From contig VBFI01000045.1 of assembly GCA_005889275.1 (NCBI GenBank), positions 1 through 40,297 of the forward strand: DNA of 40,297 bases, given 5' to 3'. Source of the DNA: Chloroflexota bacterium (GTDB lineage: Bacteria > Chloroflexota > Limnocylindria > P2-11E). Position numbers and translations under genes: made by a program. Within the stretch, counting starts at the first letter, position 1; each line of letters opens with the position of its first letter. The notes under the pieces are model-generated. The model saw only the letters and a program-made list of their open reading frames with translations. It was not told where the DNA came from and searched no databases. Positions 7,228 through 16,383 of this stretch are shown in pieces.

Positions 7228-9066
7228 TTAGTGGCGGCTCGACATCCTCGGCGCCGCGGTCGGGATGCTCGCCTTCGTGACGCTGAACGTGCCCGCGGGG
7301 CACGACAGCGCGACGCTGATCTTCGCCATCTCGGCGGAGAGGAGCTGCGTCTGCTCGACGGAGAGCTTCTTACCGTTCTGCGCGGAGATCTCGTTGCCCA
7401 GGGTCCGCAGGGCGCCACAGGCGTTGTCGACCTTCGCGAGCAGGCTCGTCTGGGTGCCCTGCTCGAGGTCCATCGACTTGAGGAGCGCCACGAGCCCGTC
7501 GACCAGCTCGCCGCTCGACTTCGCGCTGACCGTGAGTGTCGTGGTCGCGGCGACCGACGCGCCTGCCGCGTCGGTGACCGTCGCGCCCAGGGTGTAGCTG
7601 CCCGCGGCGTTGAAGACGTGTGTCGCGGAGAACGCGGTCACTCCGGCTCCGAGCGTGAGCGTCGTGTCGAGCGTGCCGTCGTGCCAGCTCACGGTCACCG
7701 TGTGGGTGTCTCCGGCGTCGAGGTCGGCGAACGCGCCACCGAGCGTCGCCGTGCCGCCCTCGACGATCGCGTTCGCCGAAATGACGAGGTCCGACGGGGC
7801 GTGGTTGCGCGGCTGGACGAGGAGCGGTGCGGTCGCGGTCCCAACGCCGCCGCTGCGGTCGGTGACCGAGGCGGTCAGCGTGCGCGACCCCGCGCTCGGG
7901 TAGGCGTGCGACGTCGAGAACGACCCGGCGCTCACCGGCTGCACGAGCTGCGCGCTGCCGTCGCCGAAGTCGAGCGTGAGCGTGAACGTGTCGTGCACTC
8001 CGGGGTCGGCGACGGTCACGTTCGCCGTGACCGAGTCCCCCTCCACGAGCGAGGAGGCCGAAAGTCCCAGGCCGACCGTCGGCGCGACGTTCGCGACCGC
8101 GAACGTCGCGGTGCCGCTGATCGTGGCGCCGGGAGAGTCCGTCACCGTGACGTTCGCCGTAAACGACCCGGGGTCGGTGAAGAGGTGCGACGTCGAGAAG
8201 GTCGTCGTGCCAGCCGCGAGCGCGAGCGACTCTGACGCCGAACCGTCGCTCCACGTCAACGCGACCGTATGCGCATCGGACTTGTCGAGATCCGCGAACG
8301 AGCCATCGAGCGTGGCCGAGCCGTTCTCGACCGCTCCGCTCGGAGTCAGGACGAGATCCGTCGGCGGGTGATTCGGCGCCTGGACGAGGAGCGTCGCCTG
8401 CGCGACGCCGACGCCCGTGTCGTCGTCGGTCACGGTCGCCGTGACCGTGTAGGAGCCGGCCGAGGCGTACGGGTGTGTCGCCGTGAAGGTCTTCGCCGCC
8501 GAGGCCGTGTATGCCTTGGTCCAGGTGGCGCTGTGGTCGCCCCAGTCAAGGACGACGTTGAAGGTATCGAGCACCCCCGGATCCGTGAACGAACCCGAGA
8601 CGGTCACGCTGTCGCTGACCATGAGCGTCGCCGGCGAGGCCGTCATCGTGACCGTCGGCGCGACGTTGCGGACGACGAGGTTCGCCGTCTGGACGATCGA
8701 GACGAGGCCGTCGCCGTCCTCGAGCGTGAAGGTCACGACGTAGGTGTCCTGCGGGGTCCCGCTGGGCGCGTCGTCACGATAGGTGTGCGAGAACGTGAAC
8801 GACCGATCGTTCATCGCGAGGCCCACGGTCTCGCTCGTCTGACCGGTGCCCCAATCGACGGTGACGTAGGGAAAGACATCCGCAGGGAAACTGAACGTCC
8901 CGTTCGCGGTGACGAGCTGACCCTCGTTCACCGGCGAGACATCGAAGGTGATGCTCGTGAAGCCGGGCGCCGCGCTCGTCGCGGCGAGCGCCGCGGAGCC
9001 CGGACCGAGCGCCGCGATTGCGATCGCGAGGGCCCCCACCAGGGCCGCCCGCATCTGCGCCTTCAT
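7228..9066 (-). CDS. Secreted PKD-repeat protein with helical C-terminal domain
   Basis: A 612-residue exported protein. ATG at 9066 is chosen because GGGAGGT lies eight bases upstream; an in-frame start at 9090 lacks a binding site. Residues 1-30 are a Sec signal peptide (MKAQMRAALVGALAIAIAAL) ending near ALAA. About five tandem Ig-like/PKD units follow (residues about 35-515), each with D-W/F-G-D-G or SWHDG, a SHxY/F-xxAGSYT strand and a T-V-T-D ending. The last 95 residues are helical with two Cys (LVALLKSMDLEQGTQTSLLA... ACGALRTLGNEI) and resemble FIMAH-type domains. PKD units usually mediate carbohydrate or protein contacts on the cell surface. No catalytic domain, sortase signal or membrane anchor is seen, so a structural or adhesive role is likely. 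Confidence 0.85.
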   Translation of the reverse strand: MKAQMRAALVGALAIAIAALGPGSAALAATSAAPGFTSITFDVSPVNEGQLVTANGTFSFPADVFPYVTVDWGTGQTSETVGLAMNDRSFTFSHTYRDDAPSGTPQDTYVVTFTLEDGDGLVSIVQTANLVVRNVAPTVTMTASPATLMVSDSVTVSGSFTDPGVLDTFNVVLDWGDHSATWTKAYTASAAKTFTATHPYASAGSYTVTATVTDDDTGVGVAQATLLVQAPNHPPTDLVLTPSGAVENGSATLDGSFADLDKSDAHTVALTWSDGSASESLALAAGTTTFSTSHLFTDPGSFTANVTVTDSPGATISGTATFAVANVAPTVGLGLSASSLVEGDSVTANVTVADPGVHDTFTLTLDFGDGSAQLVQPVSAGSFSTSHAYPSAGSRTLTASVTDRSGGVGTATAPLLVQPRNHAPSDLVISANAIVEGGTATLGGAFADLDAGDTHTVTVSWHDGTLDTTLTLGAGVTAFSATHVFNAAGSYTLGATVTDAAGASVAATTTLTVSAKSSGELVDGLVALLKSMDLEQGTQTSLLAKVDNACGALRTLGNEISAQNGKKLSVEQTQLLSAEMAKISVALSCPAGTFSVTKASIPTAAPRMSSRH

Positions 9067-9284
9067 TTCCCTTGACCTCCCACCAGGCACGTCCGCCTGC
9101 GCCGAAAACGCTAGGGAAATGCGGCCCTCACGACGAGAGAGGTGAACGGCCTACCCAGAGCGGGTGAGGTCCTACGCCACTCGTACTCCCCCACCCGGGT
9201 GGTCTTTAGGGCGGTCACCCGTTCTCGGGATGTAACGCCCAGCGCCTGGCGCGAGCCTCTCGCGACAGGGAGCTGGAGGAACAA

Positions 9285-10205
9285 ATGAACGGCGCGCTAC
9301 AGCACCAAGGCGGCAAAGACTGCGCCCTCTGCGCGGCGCACTCCAAGGCCGCGGCGCGGCACAAGACCGCACCGCAGGCCCGCCGCGAGCGCGCGCTCCC
9401 GTGGATCGGTGTGCTCCTCGTCGGTGCCGTGATCGTCCCGTTCATCGGCGACGCGGGTCGCTGGGTGGCGCTCGGACTCTGCCTTGGCGTCGCGGCCGGT
9501 GCGGCGATCGCCTGGCTCAATCAGCAGACCCATACCCACTTCGCCGCCGCCACGCTCGCGGGCGCGACTGACGAGCTGAAGGCGGAAGCGGACCAGCGCG
9601 TGGCTATGGTCATTCGTCAATTCGAGTGGGCGGTGAACGACGTCGCGAACCTGCGCGACGCGTTGAAGCACGCACAGGATGGACGCGCGACGGCCGAAGC
9701 GAGTGAGCACCGTGTCCGCCGCCGTCTTCACATGCTCGAGCGTCAGCTCTACGACGCACGCCTCAAGATCGGCGAGTTCTCGAAGGCGCTGGGCAGCGCG
9801 GAGCAGCGGATCGACGAACCGACGGTCCTCCCAACCGCGGAGGAGCTCCTCGTACCGCTCACGTGGCAGACCTATGAGGAGAACCTCCTCACCTGGCTGC
9901 GCTTCGAGAGCGCGGGGATCCTCCCGTCGCAGGTCCGCATCTTGAACGAGCACGACAGCGTCATCGCGATCAGCGCGCGTTCGCTCGACACGATCGCGGA
10001 CGGCGACCAGACGTTCCTGATCCTGCGGGCGCCGGACGACGTCGTTGCGACGCTGGAGGGGAAGAACGCGGGTCGCTTCAAGTTCGAGGCGCTCGTCGAC
10101 GACACCTGGTACCGGGTCGAGCTCAAGGCGACCCGGCACAGTGGCAAAGAAGGCCGATCATGGCGTCCCCAGGATGACCACCGCTCGCAGGCGCTCATCG
10201 CCTAG
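9285..10205 (+). CDS. Unknown membrane protein with CxxC, coiled coil and beta domain
   Basis: A 306-residue protein with a clear binding site (GGAGG, about seven bases before the ATG). Its order is: an N-terminal CALCAAH element (Cys13, Cys16, His19), two membrane helices (residues about 38-55 and 60-78), a long charged coiled coil (about 85-170, heptad-like with many Arg/Glu/Gln), and a C-terminal mixed domain (about 180-300) containing WQTYEENLLTWLRF and TWYRVELKAT. No family is recognised. The two helices with a long cytoplasmic coil suggest a membrane-anchored scaffold or sensor. It is divergent from the PKD-protein gene with a 218-base spacer that holds the two leaders and nothing else recognised. 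Confidence 0.75.
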   Translation: MNGALQHQGGKDCALCAAHSKAAARHKTAPQARRERALPWIGVLLVGAVIVPFIGDAGRWVALGLCLGVAAGAAIAWLNQQTHTHFAAATLAGATDELKAEADQRVAMVIRQFEWAVNDVANLRDALKHAQDGRATAEASEHRVRRRLHMLERQLYDARLKIGEFSKALGSAEQRIDEPTVLPTAEELLVPLTWQTYEENLLTWLRFESAGILPSQVRILNEHDSVIAISARSLDTIADGDQTFLILRAPDDVVATLEGKNAGRFKFEALVDDTWYRVELKATRHSGKEGRSWRPQDDHRSQALIA

Positions 10206-10232
10206 CGAACTTGCTTCTCGGCGATCCGGGTC

Positions 10233-10238
10233 TAGGGT
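10233..10238 (+). promoter_or_regulatory. -10 box TAGGGT of leaderless gene 10245
   Basis: The hexamer ends six bases before the ATG at 10245. TTGCTT at 10211-10216 is a plausible -35 box with a 16-base spacer. Transcription would begin at or next to the start codon, and no Shine-Dalgarno is present. Confidence 0.55.
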
Positions 10239-10244
10239 CGCCGC

Positions 10245-10673
10245 ATGAGCCGCGCCGCTCGGTTAGTCCCGGTCCTCGCGCTCGCCTTCGCCCTGACCCT
10301 CGGCCTCTGGACGCTCTTCGGTCCGACGTACGTGACCTGTCGATCGGGCACTGTGCAGCCTGGCGAGGTGTCGACGATGTCGATCTGTGAGACCGCGAAT
10401 CTTGTCACCGTCCAGCGGGATCAGCTCTTCCCGGCGCCGCTCCTCTGGATCGCGGGCTGGTCGCTCGCGCCGGCGCTCGCGGTGATCGGAACGCGATCGG
10501 GGTCGAAGGCATTCGCGCTTGGGATGACGAGCCTTGCGTTCGCGATCGACGCGATGTCGATCATCAGCATGGGTGGTGGCTTCCTCTTCGCACTGTTCGT
10601 GAGTCCGATGTTGCTGCTCACGCTCGTGCTGATCGCCCTATCGCGTGGCCGCGCCGGCACCGCTCTGGGATAA
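10245..10673 (+). CDS. Four-helix membrane protein, unknown
   Basis: A 142-residue protein with four membrane segments (about residues 7-27, 66-85, 88-108 and 113-133). Between helices 1 and 2 lies an extracytoplasmic loop with two Cys (TCRSGTVQPGE and SICETAN) that could form a disulfide. No family is recognised. The ATG follows a -10-like TAGGGT by six bases, so the gene is likely leaderless. The stop codon lies only 16 bases before the tRNA-Gln gene, so read-through transcription into the tRNA is possible. Confidence 0.7.
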   Translation: MSRAARLVPVLALAFALTLGLWTLFGPTYVTCRSGTVQPGEVSTMSICETANLVTVQRDQLFPAPLLWIAGWSLAPALAVIGTRSGSKAFALGMTSLAFAIDAMSIISMGGGFLFALFVSPMLLLTLVLIALSRGRAGTALG

Positions 10674-10689
10674 TCGACTAGCTCCGCGA

Positions 10690-10761
10690 TGGGGAGTGGC
10701 CAAGCGGTAAGGCAGCTGACTCTGGATCAGCCAATCGAAGGTTCGAATCCTTCCTCCCCAG
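10690..10761 (+). tRNA. tRNA-Gln (anticodon CUG)
   Basis: A 72-base cloverleaf: acceptor TGGGGAG/CTCCCCA (7 bp), D arm GCC-AAGCGGTAA-GGC, anticodon arm GCTGA-CTCTGGA-TCAGC with anticodon CTG, five-base variable loop, T arm GAAGG-TTCGAAT-CCTTC, and discriminator G73 as expected for tRNA-Gln. The CCA end is not encoded (the bases after G73 are CAC). It reads CAG codons, the preferred Gln codon in this GC-rich genome. All stems pair fully. Confidence 0.95.
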
Positions 10762-10783
10762 CACGTTTCCCACCGACAGCGAG

Positions 10784-11218
10784 CTAGAACGACGGCTTGA
10801 ACATCATCAGGTAGAGGACCACAAGCAGGCCCCCGGTTCCGGTGACCGCCAGGATCCACGGGTTGAAGCGGGCCAACAGCCGTTCCATCTGCGCGTCGTC
10901 TTTCGTGTCGGCGATCTGATCGATCGTCCGACCGCCATAACGGTTCATCACCAGGGCAATCAGCCCGAAGATGACGAGTGCTGCCCAGATCCAGATGCTG
11001 CCCCACCACGAGCCGAGGAAACCGAGCACCACGCCAGACACGACGACCAGGCCGAAGAAGATCCACCGGAGCGCGCTCGCGGCTTCGGACACCTCGAGTA
11101 GCTCGCGGATCCGCACGTCGACGCGCTCCTCCTTCAGGTGAAAGGCGATCGTGACCGGATGCACAAGCAGGAGCCCTAGCACGCTCGCGATGTGAATGAA
11201 CAAGATCCAGCGATACAT
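10784..11218 (-). CDS. Four-helix membrane protein (DUF2269-like)
   Basis: A 144-residue integral membrane protein that begins MYRWILFIHIASVLGLLL. ATG at 11218 is chosen over an upstream start at 11299 because the hydrophobic N-terminus begins here and a TAGGCT -10 box lies ten bases upstream. Four helices are visible at about residues 3-22, 51-70, 75-92 and 120-140; a His in helix 1 (FIHIASVLG) and the overall plan resemble DUF2269 predicted membrane proteins. The function of that family is unknown; heme or electron-transfer roles have been suggested for similar helix-1 His proteins, but this is weak here. Confidence 0.7.
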   Translation of the reverse strand: MYRWILFIHIASVLGLLLVHPVTIAFHLKEERVDVRIRELLEVSEAASALRWIFFGLVVVSGVVLGFLGSWWGSIWIWAALVIFGLIALVMNRYGGRTIDQIADTKDDAQMERLLARFNPWILAVTGTGGLLVVLYLMMFKPSF

Positions 11219-11228
11219 GCGCGCCGCG

Positions 11229-11234
11229 AGCCTA
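11229..11234 (-). promoter_or_regulatory. -10 box TAGGCT of gene starting at 11218
   Basis: The hexamer (minus strand) ends ten bases before the ATG at 11218. No Shine-Dalgarno lies in between, so a leaderless or nearly leaderless mRNA is likely. Confidence 0.45.
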
Positions 11235-11368
11235 CTCAAATCGCAGGAGCGGCGCGCGCTCACGTCGACGGAGTCAGGTGATCGCTGTCTCTGACTCACA
11301 CTCGCCGGTCGAACGAGCGATGTACCTCATGCGACCTTTTTGATCGCTCCAGAGGCGCCGTCGGCCAC

Positions 11369-11374
11369 TATCGT
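11369..11374 (+). promoter_or_regulatory. -10 box TATCGT of leaderless gene 11381
   Basis: The hexamer ends six bases before the GTG at 11381 and fixes that GTG as the start. There is no Shine-Dalgarno. Confidence 0.5.
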
Positions 11375-11380
11375 CGGAGC

Positions 11381-12295
11381 GTGCCCCTCCGTCTCCTGTG
11401 TGTCGTGTTCGCCGCGGCGATGGTCGCGTGCTCGACCACGGGGACGACCGCCGAGACCGATCAGCGCTCCGTCGCGCCGTCCACGGCGCCGACCCAGGCA
11501 CCAACCGAAGCGCCGACGGCGACGCCGAGCGCCGCACCAACCGCGACGGCGGCGCCGCGGTGGGACGTCCTGCCCGTCGCGGCGAACGACGCCGCCGGCC
11601 TGGCTCAGCAGCTCGTGATGGTCGAGGCCGCGATCCGCGATCCGAACGTCAGCGGCGAGCAGCTCGCGTGGACCGGACATCTCCAGCAGCTCGCGTACTC
11701 CCGGCTGCAGGACTATCCCGAGTGGAAGGACAGCGTGCTCGCCGCGCTGCCGCCGGCGACACGAACCGCCGTGAGCGGCAGCCTCGAAGCGGGCAAGCAG
11801 CTGCGTCTGCTGAGCGGTCCCATCCCGAAGACGCTCCCCGACTGGAAGATCGTCGAGCCGGCGTCCATCGACGATCTGCTCCGTTACTACAAGGAAGCCG
11901 AGGCCCAGTTCGGTGTGTCGTGGTACTACCTCGCCGCGATCCATCTCGTCGAGACTCGGATGGGCCGCATTCGCGGACTCTCGAGCGCCGGCGCGCAGGG
12001 ACCGATGCAGTTCATGCCGGCGACGTGGGCGATGTACGGAAAGGGCGACATCAACGACGACCACGATGCGATCCTCGGCGCGGCCCGCTACCTCACCGCC
12101 GCCGGGGCGCCGGGGAACATGCAGCGGGCACTCTTCGCGTACAACCATTCACAGGCGTACGTGAACGCGCTGGTGCTCTACGCCGAGGCCATGAAGGCCG
12201 ATCCAGCCGCGTACCGCGGTTATCACGGCTGGCAGGTCTACTACCCGACGCAGGACGGACCTGTTCTCCTGTCGGTCGGGTGGATCAAGGAGTAG
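11381..12295 (+). CDS. Lipoprotein lytic transglycosylase
   Basis: A 304-residue exported lipoprotein. The start is GTG at 11381. A short signal ends in the lipobox MVAC with Cys17 as the lipidated residue. A Pro-Thr-Ala linker (residues about 31-59) leads to a helical region and then to an SLT lysozyme-like domain: the catalytic Glu191 in HLVETRMGRI, the GAQGPMQFMPATW motif (204-216) and AYNHSQAYV (253-261). Such enzymes cleave the MurNAc-GlcNAc bond of peptidoglycan with 1,6-anhydro product formation, for wall remodelling or insertion of envelope machines. The family is clear; which SLT subfamily is not. The gene is monocistronic and convergent with the subtilase gene. Confidence 0.88.
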   Translation: MPLRLLCVVFAAAMVACSTTGTTAETDQRSVAPSTAPTQAPTEAPTATPSAAPTATAAPRWDVLPVAANDAAGLAQQLVMVEAAIRDPNVSGEQLAWTGHLQQLAYSRLQDYPEWKDSVLAALPPATRTAVSGSLEAGKQLRLLSGPIPKTLPDWKIVEPASIDDLLRYYKEAEAQFGVSWYYLAAIHLVETRMGRIRGLSSAGAQGPMQFMPATWAMYGKGDINDDHDAILGAARYLTAAGAPGNMQRALFAYNHSQAYVNALVLYAEAMKADPAAYRGYHGWQVYYPTQDGPVLLSVGWIKE

Positions 12296-12319
12296 TCAGC
12301 GAGCTCGGAAGCGCCCGGG

Positions 12320-14467
12320 TCAGTCGGACCTGAACGAATCCCACGCGATGCTGTCCCAGGCCACGCTGTCCAAGGCAATGCTGTCCCACGCGACGCTGTC
12401 CCAAGCGATGCTGTCCCAGGCCACGCTGTCCCAGGCGACGCTTTCCCAGTCATAGTTGTCCCAGGCCACGCTGTCCCACGCGACGCTGTCCCAGGTAGGC
12501 GGTACCGAGGCGGTGCCGCCGAGGGTCGGGTCCTTCCAAAGCAGCGGCAGCCGATAGAGGACCGGGAAGAGCGCGCGCGCGAAGGTGTTCGCGGGACGAA
12601 GCCCGCGGTTCGCAGAGGCGAGAGTGTTCGTGGTCGGGACTTCCCCGATGGGCGTGGCGCCGGTCAGTAGGCCGCCGCTCGAGGTCGACCCGGGCGCCGA
12701 AGTCGTGCTCGCCGCGAGAACGTCAAGCAGCCCGCTGCCGCCGGCTTTCGGATCGGGGAGCGCACTGCCGCTGTCCTGTCCGAAGGGCTGCGTCGTGCCG
12801 ACGAGCAGCGCTTTGACCTGATCCGGAGTGAGGTTGGGCCGGCGCTCGAGCAAGAGCGCGGCAGCTCCGGCGACGACAGGCGTCGCCATCGACGTCCCCG
12901 TGAGACGGAAGTACGTCGCGCCGTTCCGCGCCGTGACGACGCGCTCCGGGAACAGCAGATCGAGGGCGCTCCCCACCACGCGGAGTGAGACGATCCGTCT
13001 GCCGGGAGCGACAAGGTCCGGCTTCGCGTTCGAATCCGCGGTGCCCCAGGCGGAGAAGGGGGCGAGGGTGTCATCGCGAGCGCTGACGGTCCCACGATCG
13101 TCGGTCGCGCCGACGGTGATCACGTACGGATCGATGCCCGGCGACACGACCGTCCCGCCTGAGGGTCCGCTGTTTCCCGACGCGGCGATGACGATCAACC
13201 CGCGGCGCCACGCGATCTCCACGGCAGCGGACATCGGGTCCGTCCGATAGGACACGTTGACCGGCGCGCCAAACGACATGTTGATGACGCGGATGTTGTA
13301 GTCGGCGCGGTGCGCGAGGACCCACTGGATCCCCGCCACGACCGACGAGATCCGACCGCTGCCGGTGCGGCCGAGCACCCGGACGTCGACGATGTTCGCC
13401 TGCGGAGCGATGCCGACGAACTCCCCGGCGGAGCGGTTGCCGTTCCCGGCGATGATCCCGGCAACGTGCGTCCCGTGCCCGCCCGGATCGCTCACCGGAC
13501 GCTGGTCCGCGAAGTTGACCGACGCGAGGATGCGGTTCACGGGCTGGACGAGGTCGGGATCGGCGGCGACTCCCGAGTCCAGGACCGCGACCGTCACTCC
13601 TCTCCCCGTCGTGCCGCTGCTCCACACCTTGTCGGCGTTCACCGCGAGTGGGTAGGCCGATGAGGGGCCCGCAGGCGCCGGGGTCGGGGTGGCCGTCGCG
13701 GGCGCCGCCGGCGTCGGAGTCGGCGAGTCGCTCGGCGCCGCCATTTGCGCGGGCGCCGTCGAGGTCGGCGCAGGCGTCGGCGCGGGGGTAGCCGCCGGCG
13801 CAGCCGCGGGAGTCGGGGTCGGAGCGGGGCTCGGACTCGTCGCCGGTGTCGCGCTTGGCGGGTCGGTCGGCGTCGGAGTTGGTGTGGGTGTCGGTGTTGG
13901 AGTTGGTGTGGGTGTCGGCGTTGGAGTCGGTGTGGGTGTCGGAGTCGGCGTGGGGGTCGGAGTCGGAGTCGGCGTCAGCGTCGGCGCCGGTGGCAACGAC
14001 GGCGTCGGCAGGGCCGGTGTGGGCGTGGGAAGGACAGGTGTCGGTGTCGGGAGCGGGGGCGGATCGAGCAACGCACCGCCGGCCAGTCGTGGTCCCACTG
14101 TCGCGTCGTGGTCGATGTAGGCCACGGTCGGCACGAGGCTCATCGCGTTGATGCCGGTCGCGTTGGCGAACCCCGCGGCGCCATTGATGAGCGCGAGCCC
14201 GGCGGCTGGGGTGCCGTTCAGCCGGAGAAGGTCGAGAGCTTCGTTGGCCCGGTCGACGTTTCCCGTCGTGAACGGAGGCTGCGGCGGCTGCATCTCGACG
14301 ATGACCGGCAGCAGCCTCAGCGGATCGGCGTTCATCAGCGCGCGCAGCGCTGGGTCGACCTTGTCGGGAGTGGTCGATTCCGCGCGCGCCGGAGCAGCCG
14401 GCGGGACGAGGACGAGCGCGATCGCGAGAAGTGCGCAGCCGATGCCGATCCGGCGAAGTCGTCTCAT
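12320..14467 (-). CDS. Secreted subtilisin-like protease (S8) with Thr-Pro linker and WDS-repeat tail
   Basis: A 715-residue exported serine protease. The ATG at 14467 overlaps the stop of the kinase gene (ATGA) and starts a signal peptide with [15 protein letters not shown]. An inhibitor-like N-terminal region (about 30-135) is followed by a long Pro/Thr linker (about 140-275). The S8 catalytic domain has Asp in VAVLDSGVA, His in [10 protein letters not shown], oxyanion Asn in IAASGNSG, and Ser in [13 protein letters not shown]. After the catalytic domain comes a Gly/Ser-rich stretch and a tail of 11 or so [10 protein letters not shown] pentapeptides. The tail is not a known sorting signal to me. 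The protease is probably released or surface-held and is coupled in translation to a histidine kinase. Confidence 0.9.
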   Translation of the reverse strand: MRRLRRIGIGCALLAIALVLVPPAAPARAESTTPDKVDPALRALMNADPLRLLPVIVEMQPPQPPFTTGNVDRANEALDLLRLNGTPAAGLALINGAAGFANATGINAMSLVPTVAYIDHDATVGPRLAGGALLDPPPLPTPTPVLPTPTPALPTPSLPPAPTLTPTPTPTPTPTPTPTPTPTPTPTPTPTPTPTPTPTPTDPPSATPATSPSPAPTPTPAAAPAATPAPTPAPTSTAPAQMAAPSDSPTPTPAAPATATPTPAPAGPSSAYPLAVNADKVWSSGTTGRGVTVAVLDSGVAADPDLVQPVNRILASVNFADQRPVSDPGGHGTHVAGIIAGNGNRSAGEFVGIAPQANIVDVRVLGRTGSGRISSVVAGIQWVLAHRADYNIRVINMSFGAPVNVSYRTDPMSAAVEIAWRRGLIVIAASGNSGPSGGTVVSPGIDPYVITVGATDDRGTVSARDDTLAPFSAWGTADSNAKPDLVAPGRRIVSLRVVGSALDLLFPERVVTARNGATYFRLTGTSMATPVVAGAAALLLERRPNLTPDQVKALLVGTTQPFGQDSGSALPDPKAGGSGLLDVLAASTTSAPGSTSSGGLLTGATPIGEVPTTNTLASANRGLRPANTFARALFPVLYRLPLLWKDPTLGGTASVPPTWDSVAWDSVAWDNYDWESVAWDSVAWDSIAWDSVAWDSIALDSVAWDSIAWDSFRSD
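12335..12493 (-). repeat. 15-base tandem repeat encoding [10 protein letters not shown] pentapeptides
   Basis: About eleven 15-base units, each encoding Ala-Trp-Asp-Ser-Val/Ile with some changes (ALDSV, DWESV, one unit with Asn-Tyr), form the C-terminus of the subtilase. The units differ at synonymous positions, which argues for conserved protein sequence rather than recent slippage. Confidence 0.85.
13866..13980 (-). repeat. Six-base Thr-Pro microsatellite in the subtilase linker
   Basis: A run of Thr-Pro dipeptides encoded by GGTGT/CGGAGT-type hexamers (boundaries approximate) with partly homogenised codons. It makes a flexible, probably extended linker and is expected to vary in length by slippage in multiples of six without shifting frame. 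Confidence 0.8.
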
Positions 14468-16170
14468 GCGGTCTTGGCCACCGGACGGTCGGCGGTGTGG
14501 TTGGCGCCGATGGGCAGGGCGAAGCAGAACTTGCTCCCTAGGCCATGGCCCTTCGACTCGGCCCACATGCGGCCGCCGTGCGCGGCGACGATCCCCTGCG
14601 CGAAGTAGAGACCCAGTCCCGCCCCGGCCACGTGCCGGGCCGATTCCGTCCGGTAGCCGCGACGGAAGAGCCGTCCCAGCTCGGTGCCGTCGAGTCCGAT
14701 CCCCTCGTCCTGCACGGCGACCGTCGCGGTCCGCTCGCCTCCGGAGATCGAGACCGTCACGGTCGAGCCCTCAGGCGAGTACTTCAGCGCGTTCGAGATG
14801 AGATTCATGAGGACCTGCCGGATCCGTCGCTCGTCCCATTCGCCGACGACGCTCTCGTCGGCGACGAGCCTGATCTCGTGGTGGACGCTCGAGCGGATGC
14901 CCTCGGTCACCTCGCGGGCGAGCACGCTCAGATCCGTCGGCCACGGCGACAACGAAAGAAGGCCCGCCTCCAGGCAGTGCACGTCAAAGAGCGTCGTGAG
15001 AAGCTCCGACAGACGGTCGACATGCCTGACGATCGACGCGGCGGCGGCCTTCGATGCACCGGGATCGCCGGCACCCGACGACAGCCGACTGAGAAGAAGC
15101 TCGGCCTGTCCCCTGATCACCGTGATCGGCGTCCCCATGTCGTGCCATGCCATCTCGAAGATGTCTTCCCTCAGGCGCTCGAGCTCGCGTTGCTCTGTGA
15201 TGTCGTGGAACACGACGACACCGCCCTGCAGGACGCCATTCGGCGCCCGCAACGCGGATGCCGCCATGCTCAGGACGCGCCGTTGCCCCGCCTTCAGCTC
15301 GATCTCAACGTCAGCAACGCTCGTGCCGAGGCGAATGGCGTCGATCGCGGGGACGAGCGCGGTCGCGATCTCGCGCGCTGTTTTCGGCCATTTCTCGAGT
15401 CGCTGACGCTCGAGCGGCTGGCCGAGGACCAAGCTCGCGCTATCAAGACAGAGGAGCTCTCGCGCAGCCCGGTTCAAGCGCACGATCCCGCCTCTCGCGT
15501 CGACGATGAGCAGCGCATCATTCATGCTCGCGAGCACGGCCTCGAGCTGCAGCGCGTGCTTCTGATGCTCCTGTGCCATCTGGTCCGCGACTCGAAGACG
15601 TTTGATCGCGATGCCCGCCTGCGCCGCGATCGCGTTGAGACTCAGGACGTCGGCGTCTTCGTATGCCTCGGCTCGATAGCTCTGCGCGGAGAGCACCCCG
15701 AGCACCGCATCGCCCGACATGATCGGCACGATGACGCCCGACTGGGGCGTGACGAGCTCGCCCGTCTCGGTGCCGTAGAGCAGCCGGACCGGCGGCCCCT
15801 CGGTGGACCAGCGACGCACGAGCCGCGGCGCCTTCGTTCGAATGACCTCGCTGGTGAAGCCCTTGCCCAGCGGGAACGAGCCGCCCTCGTGCTCGACGCC
15901 ACGGTCGACCTGCCGGACGACTTCGACGGTCTCGCTCGCTTCGTCGTACACGGCGAAGAGGAAGACCGTCGCGTCCAGCACCCGAGTGGTCTCGTCGTAC
16001 AGCGCCCGGAACAGCTCGAGGAGGTCGCGCGCGTCGACGCCGAGCGCTCCGAGGCGTGTCGCGGATTCGAGTCGCGCGCGAAGCTGCTCGTTCACCGTCA
16101 GCGATTCGAGCATGGGATCCCCATCGTCGAGCGCGTGCGCAGGCGGGGCGTGCGTAGCTTGCGGCGCCAC
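14464..16170 (-). CDS. Sensor histidine kinase with GAF and PAS domains
   Basis: A 568-residue cytoplasmic kinase (no membrane helix). Order: GAF domain (about 45-195), PAS domain (about 205-325, ending in [15 protein letters not shown]), dimerisation/phosphoacceptor HisKA with [17 protein letters not shown] and His343 as the phosphorylated residue, and an HATPase_c domain with N box [15 protein letters not shown]1 DEGIGL and G2 [11 protein letters not shown]. The GTG at 16170 gives the longest form; ATG at 16113 is an alternative start with no obvious site either. A cognate response regulator is not adjacent; two lone receivers lie elsewhere in the window. It overlaps the subtilase gene by four bases, so the sensor and the secreted protease are made together. 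The signal is unknown. Confidence 0.9.
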   Translation of the reverse strand: MAPQATHAPPAHALDDGDPMLESLTVNEQLRARLESATRLGALGVDARDLLELFRALYDETTRVLDATVFLFAVYDEASETVEVVRQVDRGVEHEGGSFPLGKGFTSEVIRTKAPRLVRRWSTEGPPVRLLYGTETGELVTPQSGVIVPIMSGDAVLGVLSAQSYRAEAYEDADVLSLNAIAAQAGIAIKRLRVADQMAQEHQKHALQLEAVLASMNDALLIVDARGGIVRLNRAARELLCLDSASLVLGQPLERQRLEKWPKTAREIATALVPAIDAIRLGTSVADVEIELKAGQRRVLSMAASALRAPNGVLQGGVVVFHDITEQRELERLREDIFEMAWHDMGTPITVIRGQAELLLSRLSSGAGDPGASKAAAASIVRHVDRLSELLTTLFDVHCLEAGLLSLSPWPTDLSVLAREVTEGIRSSVHHEIRLVADESVVGEWDERRIRQVLMNLISNALKYSPEGSTVTVSISGGERTATVAVQDEGIGLDGTELGRLFRRGYRTESARHVAGAGLGLYFAQGIVAAHGGRMWAESKGHGLGSKFCFALPIGANHTADRPVAKTA

Positions 16171-16369
16171 ATAGGCTCACTCTCCCGGGCGCCAGCGAGA
16201 GAGCGCGTAGGCGTCTTGGGCACAGTGTCGGCTTGCAAGGTGGCCTGCAGATGCGGGGCCATCACGCGTATTTGTCAGTGATTGCGCCGAGTCGCGGCCG
16301 TGCGGCCAACCATGCTCCGTCTCGATCGTCCGGTCAGCGGTCGCGGGGGTCGACTGGCTGTGCGGACGT

Positions 16370-16375
16370 TAAGTT
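16370..16375 (+). promoter_or_regulatory. -10 box TAAGTT upstream of metF
   Basis: The hexamer ends eight bases before the metF ATG at 16384; a second overlapping TTAGTT follows. The rest of the 213-base divergent spacer (16171-16383) shows no recognisable riboswitch or other gene, in particular no SAM or cobalamin class I could identify. Confidence 0.45.
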
Positions 16376-16383
16376 AGTTCGCG

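Noticed and set aside
10638-11066. Minus-strand frame containing GGRIRTFDWLIQS
   Set aside because: This is the well-known false protein made by reading a tRNA gene on the opposite strand.
13866-13980. Tandem GGTGTC-like units as a possible CRISPR or regulatory array
   Set aside because: There are no spacers of constant length; the units are codons of a Pro/Thr linker.
13689-14120. Plus-strand VGVGVG-rich frame
   Set aside because: It is the reverse reading of the Thr-Pro linker of the subtilase.
16171-16383. Possible riboswitch upstream of metF
   Set aside because: No SAM, cobalamin or other known riboswitch core could be recognised, and the likely leaderless start leaves no room for one.
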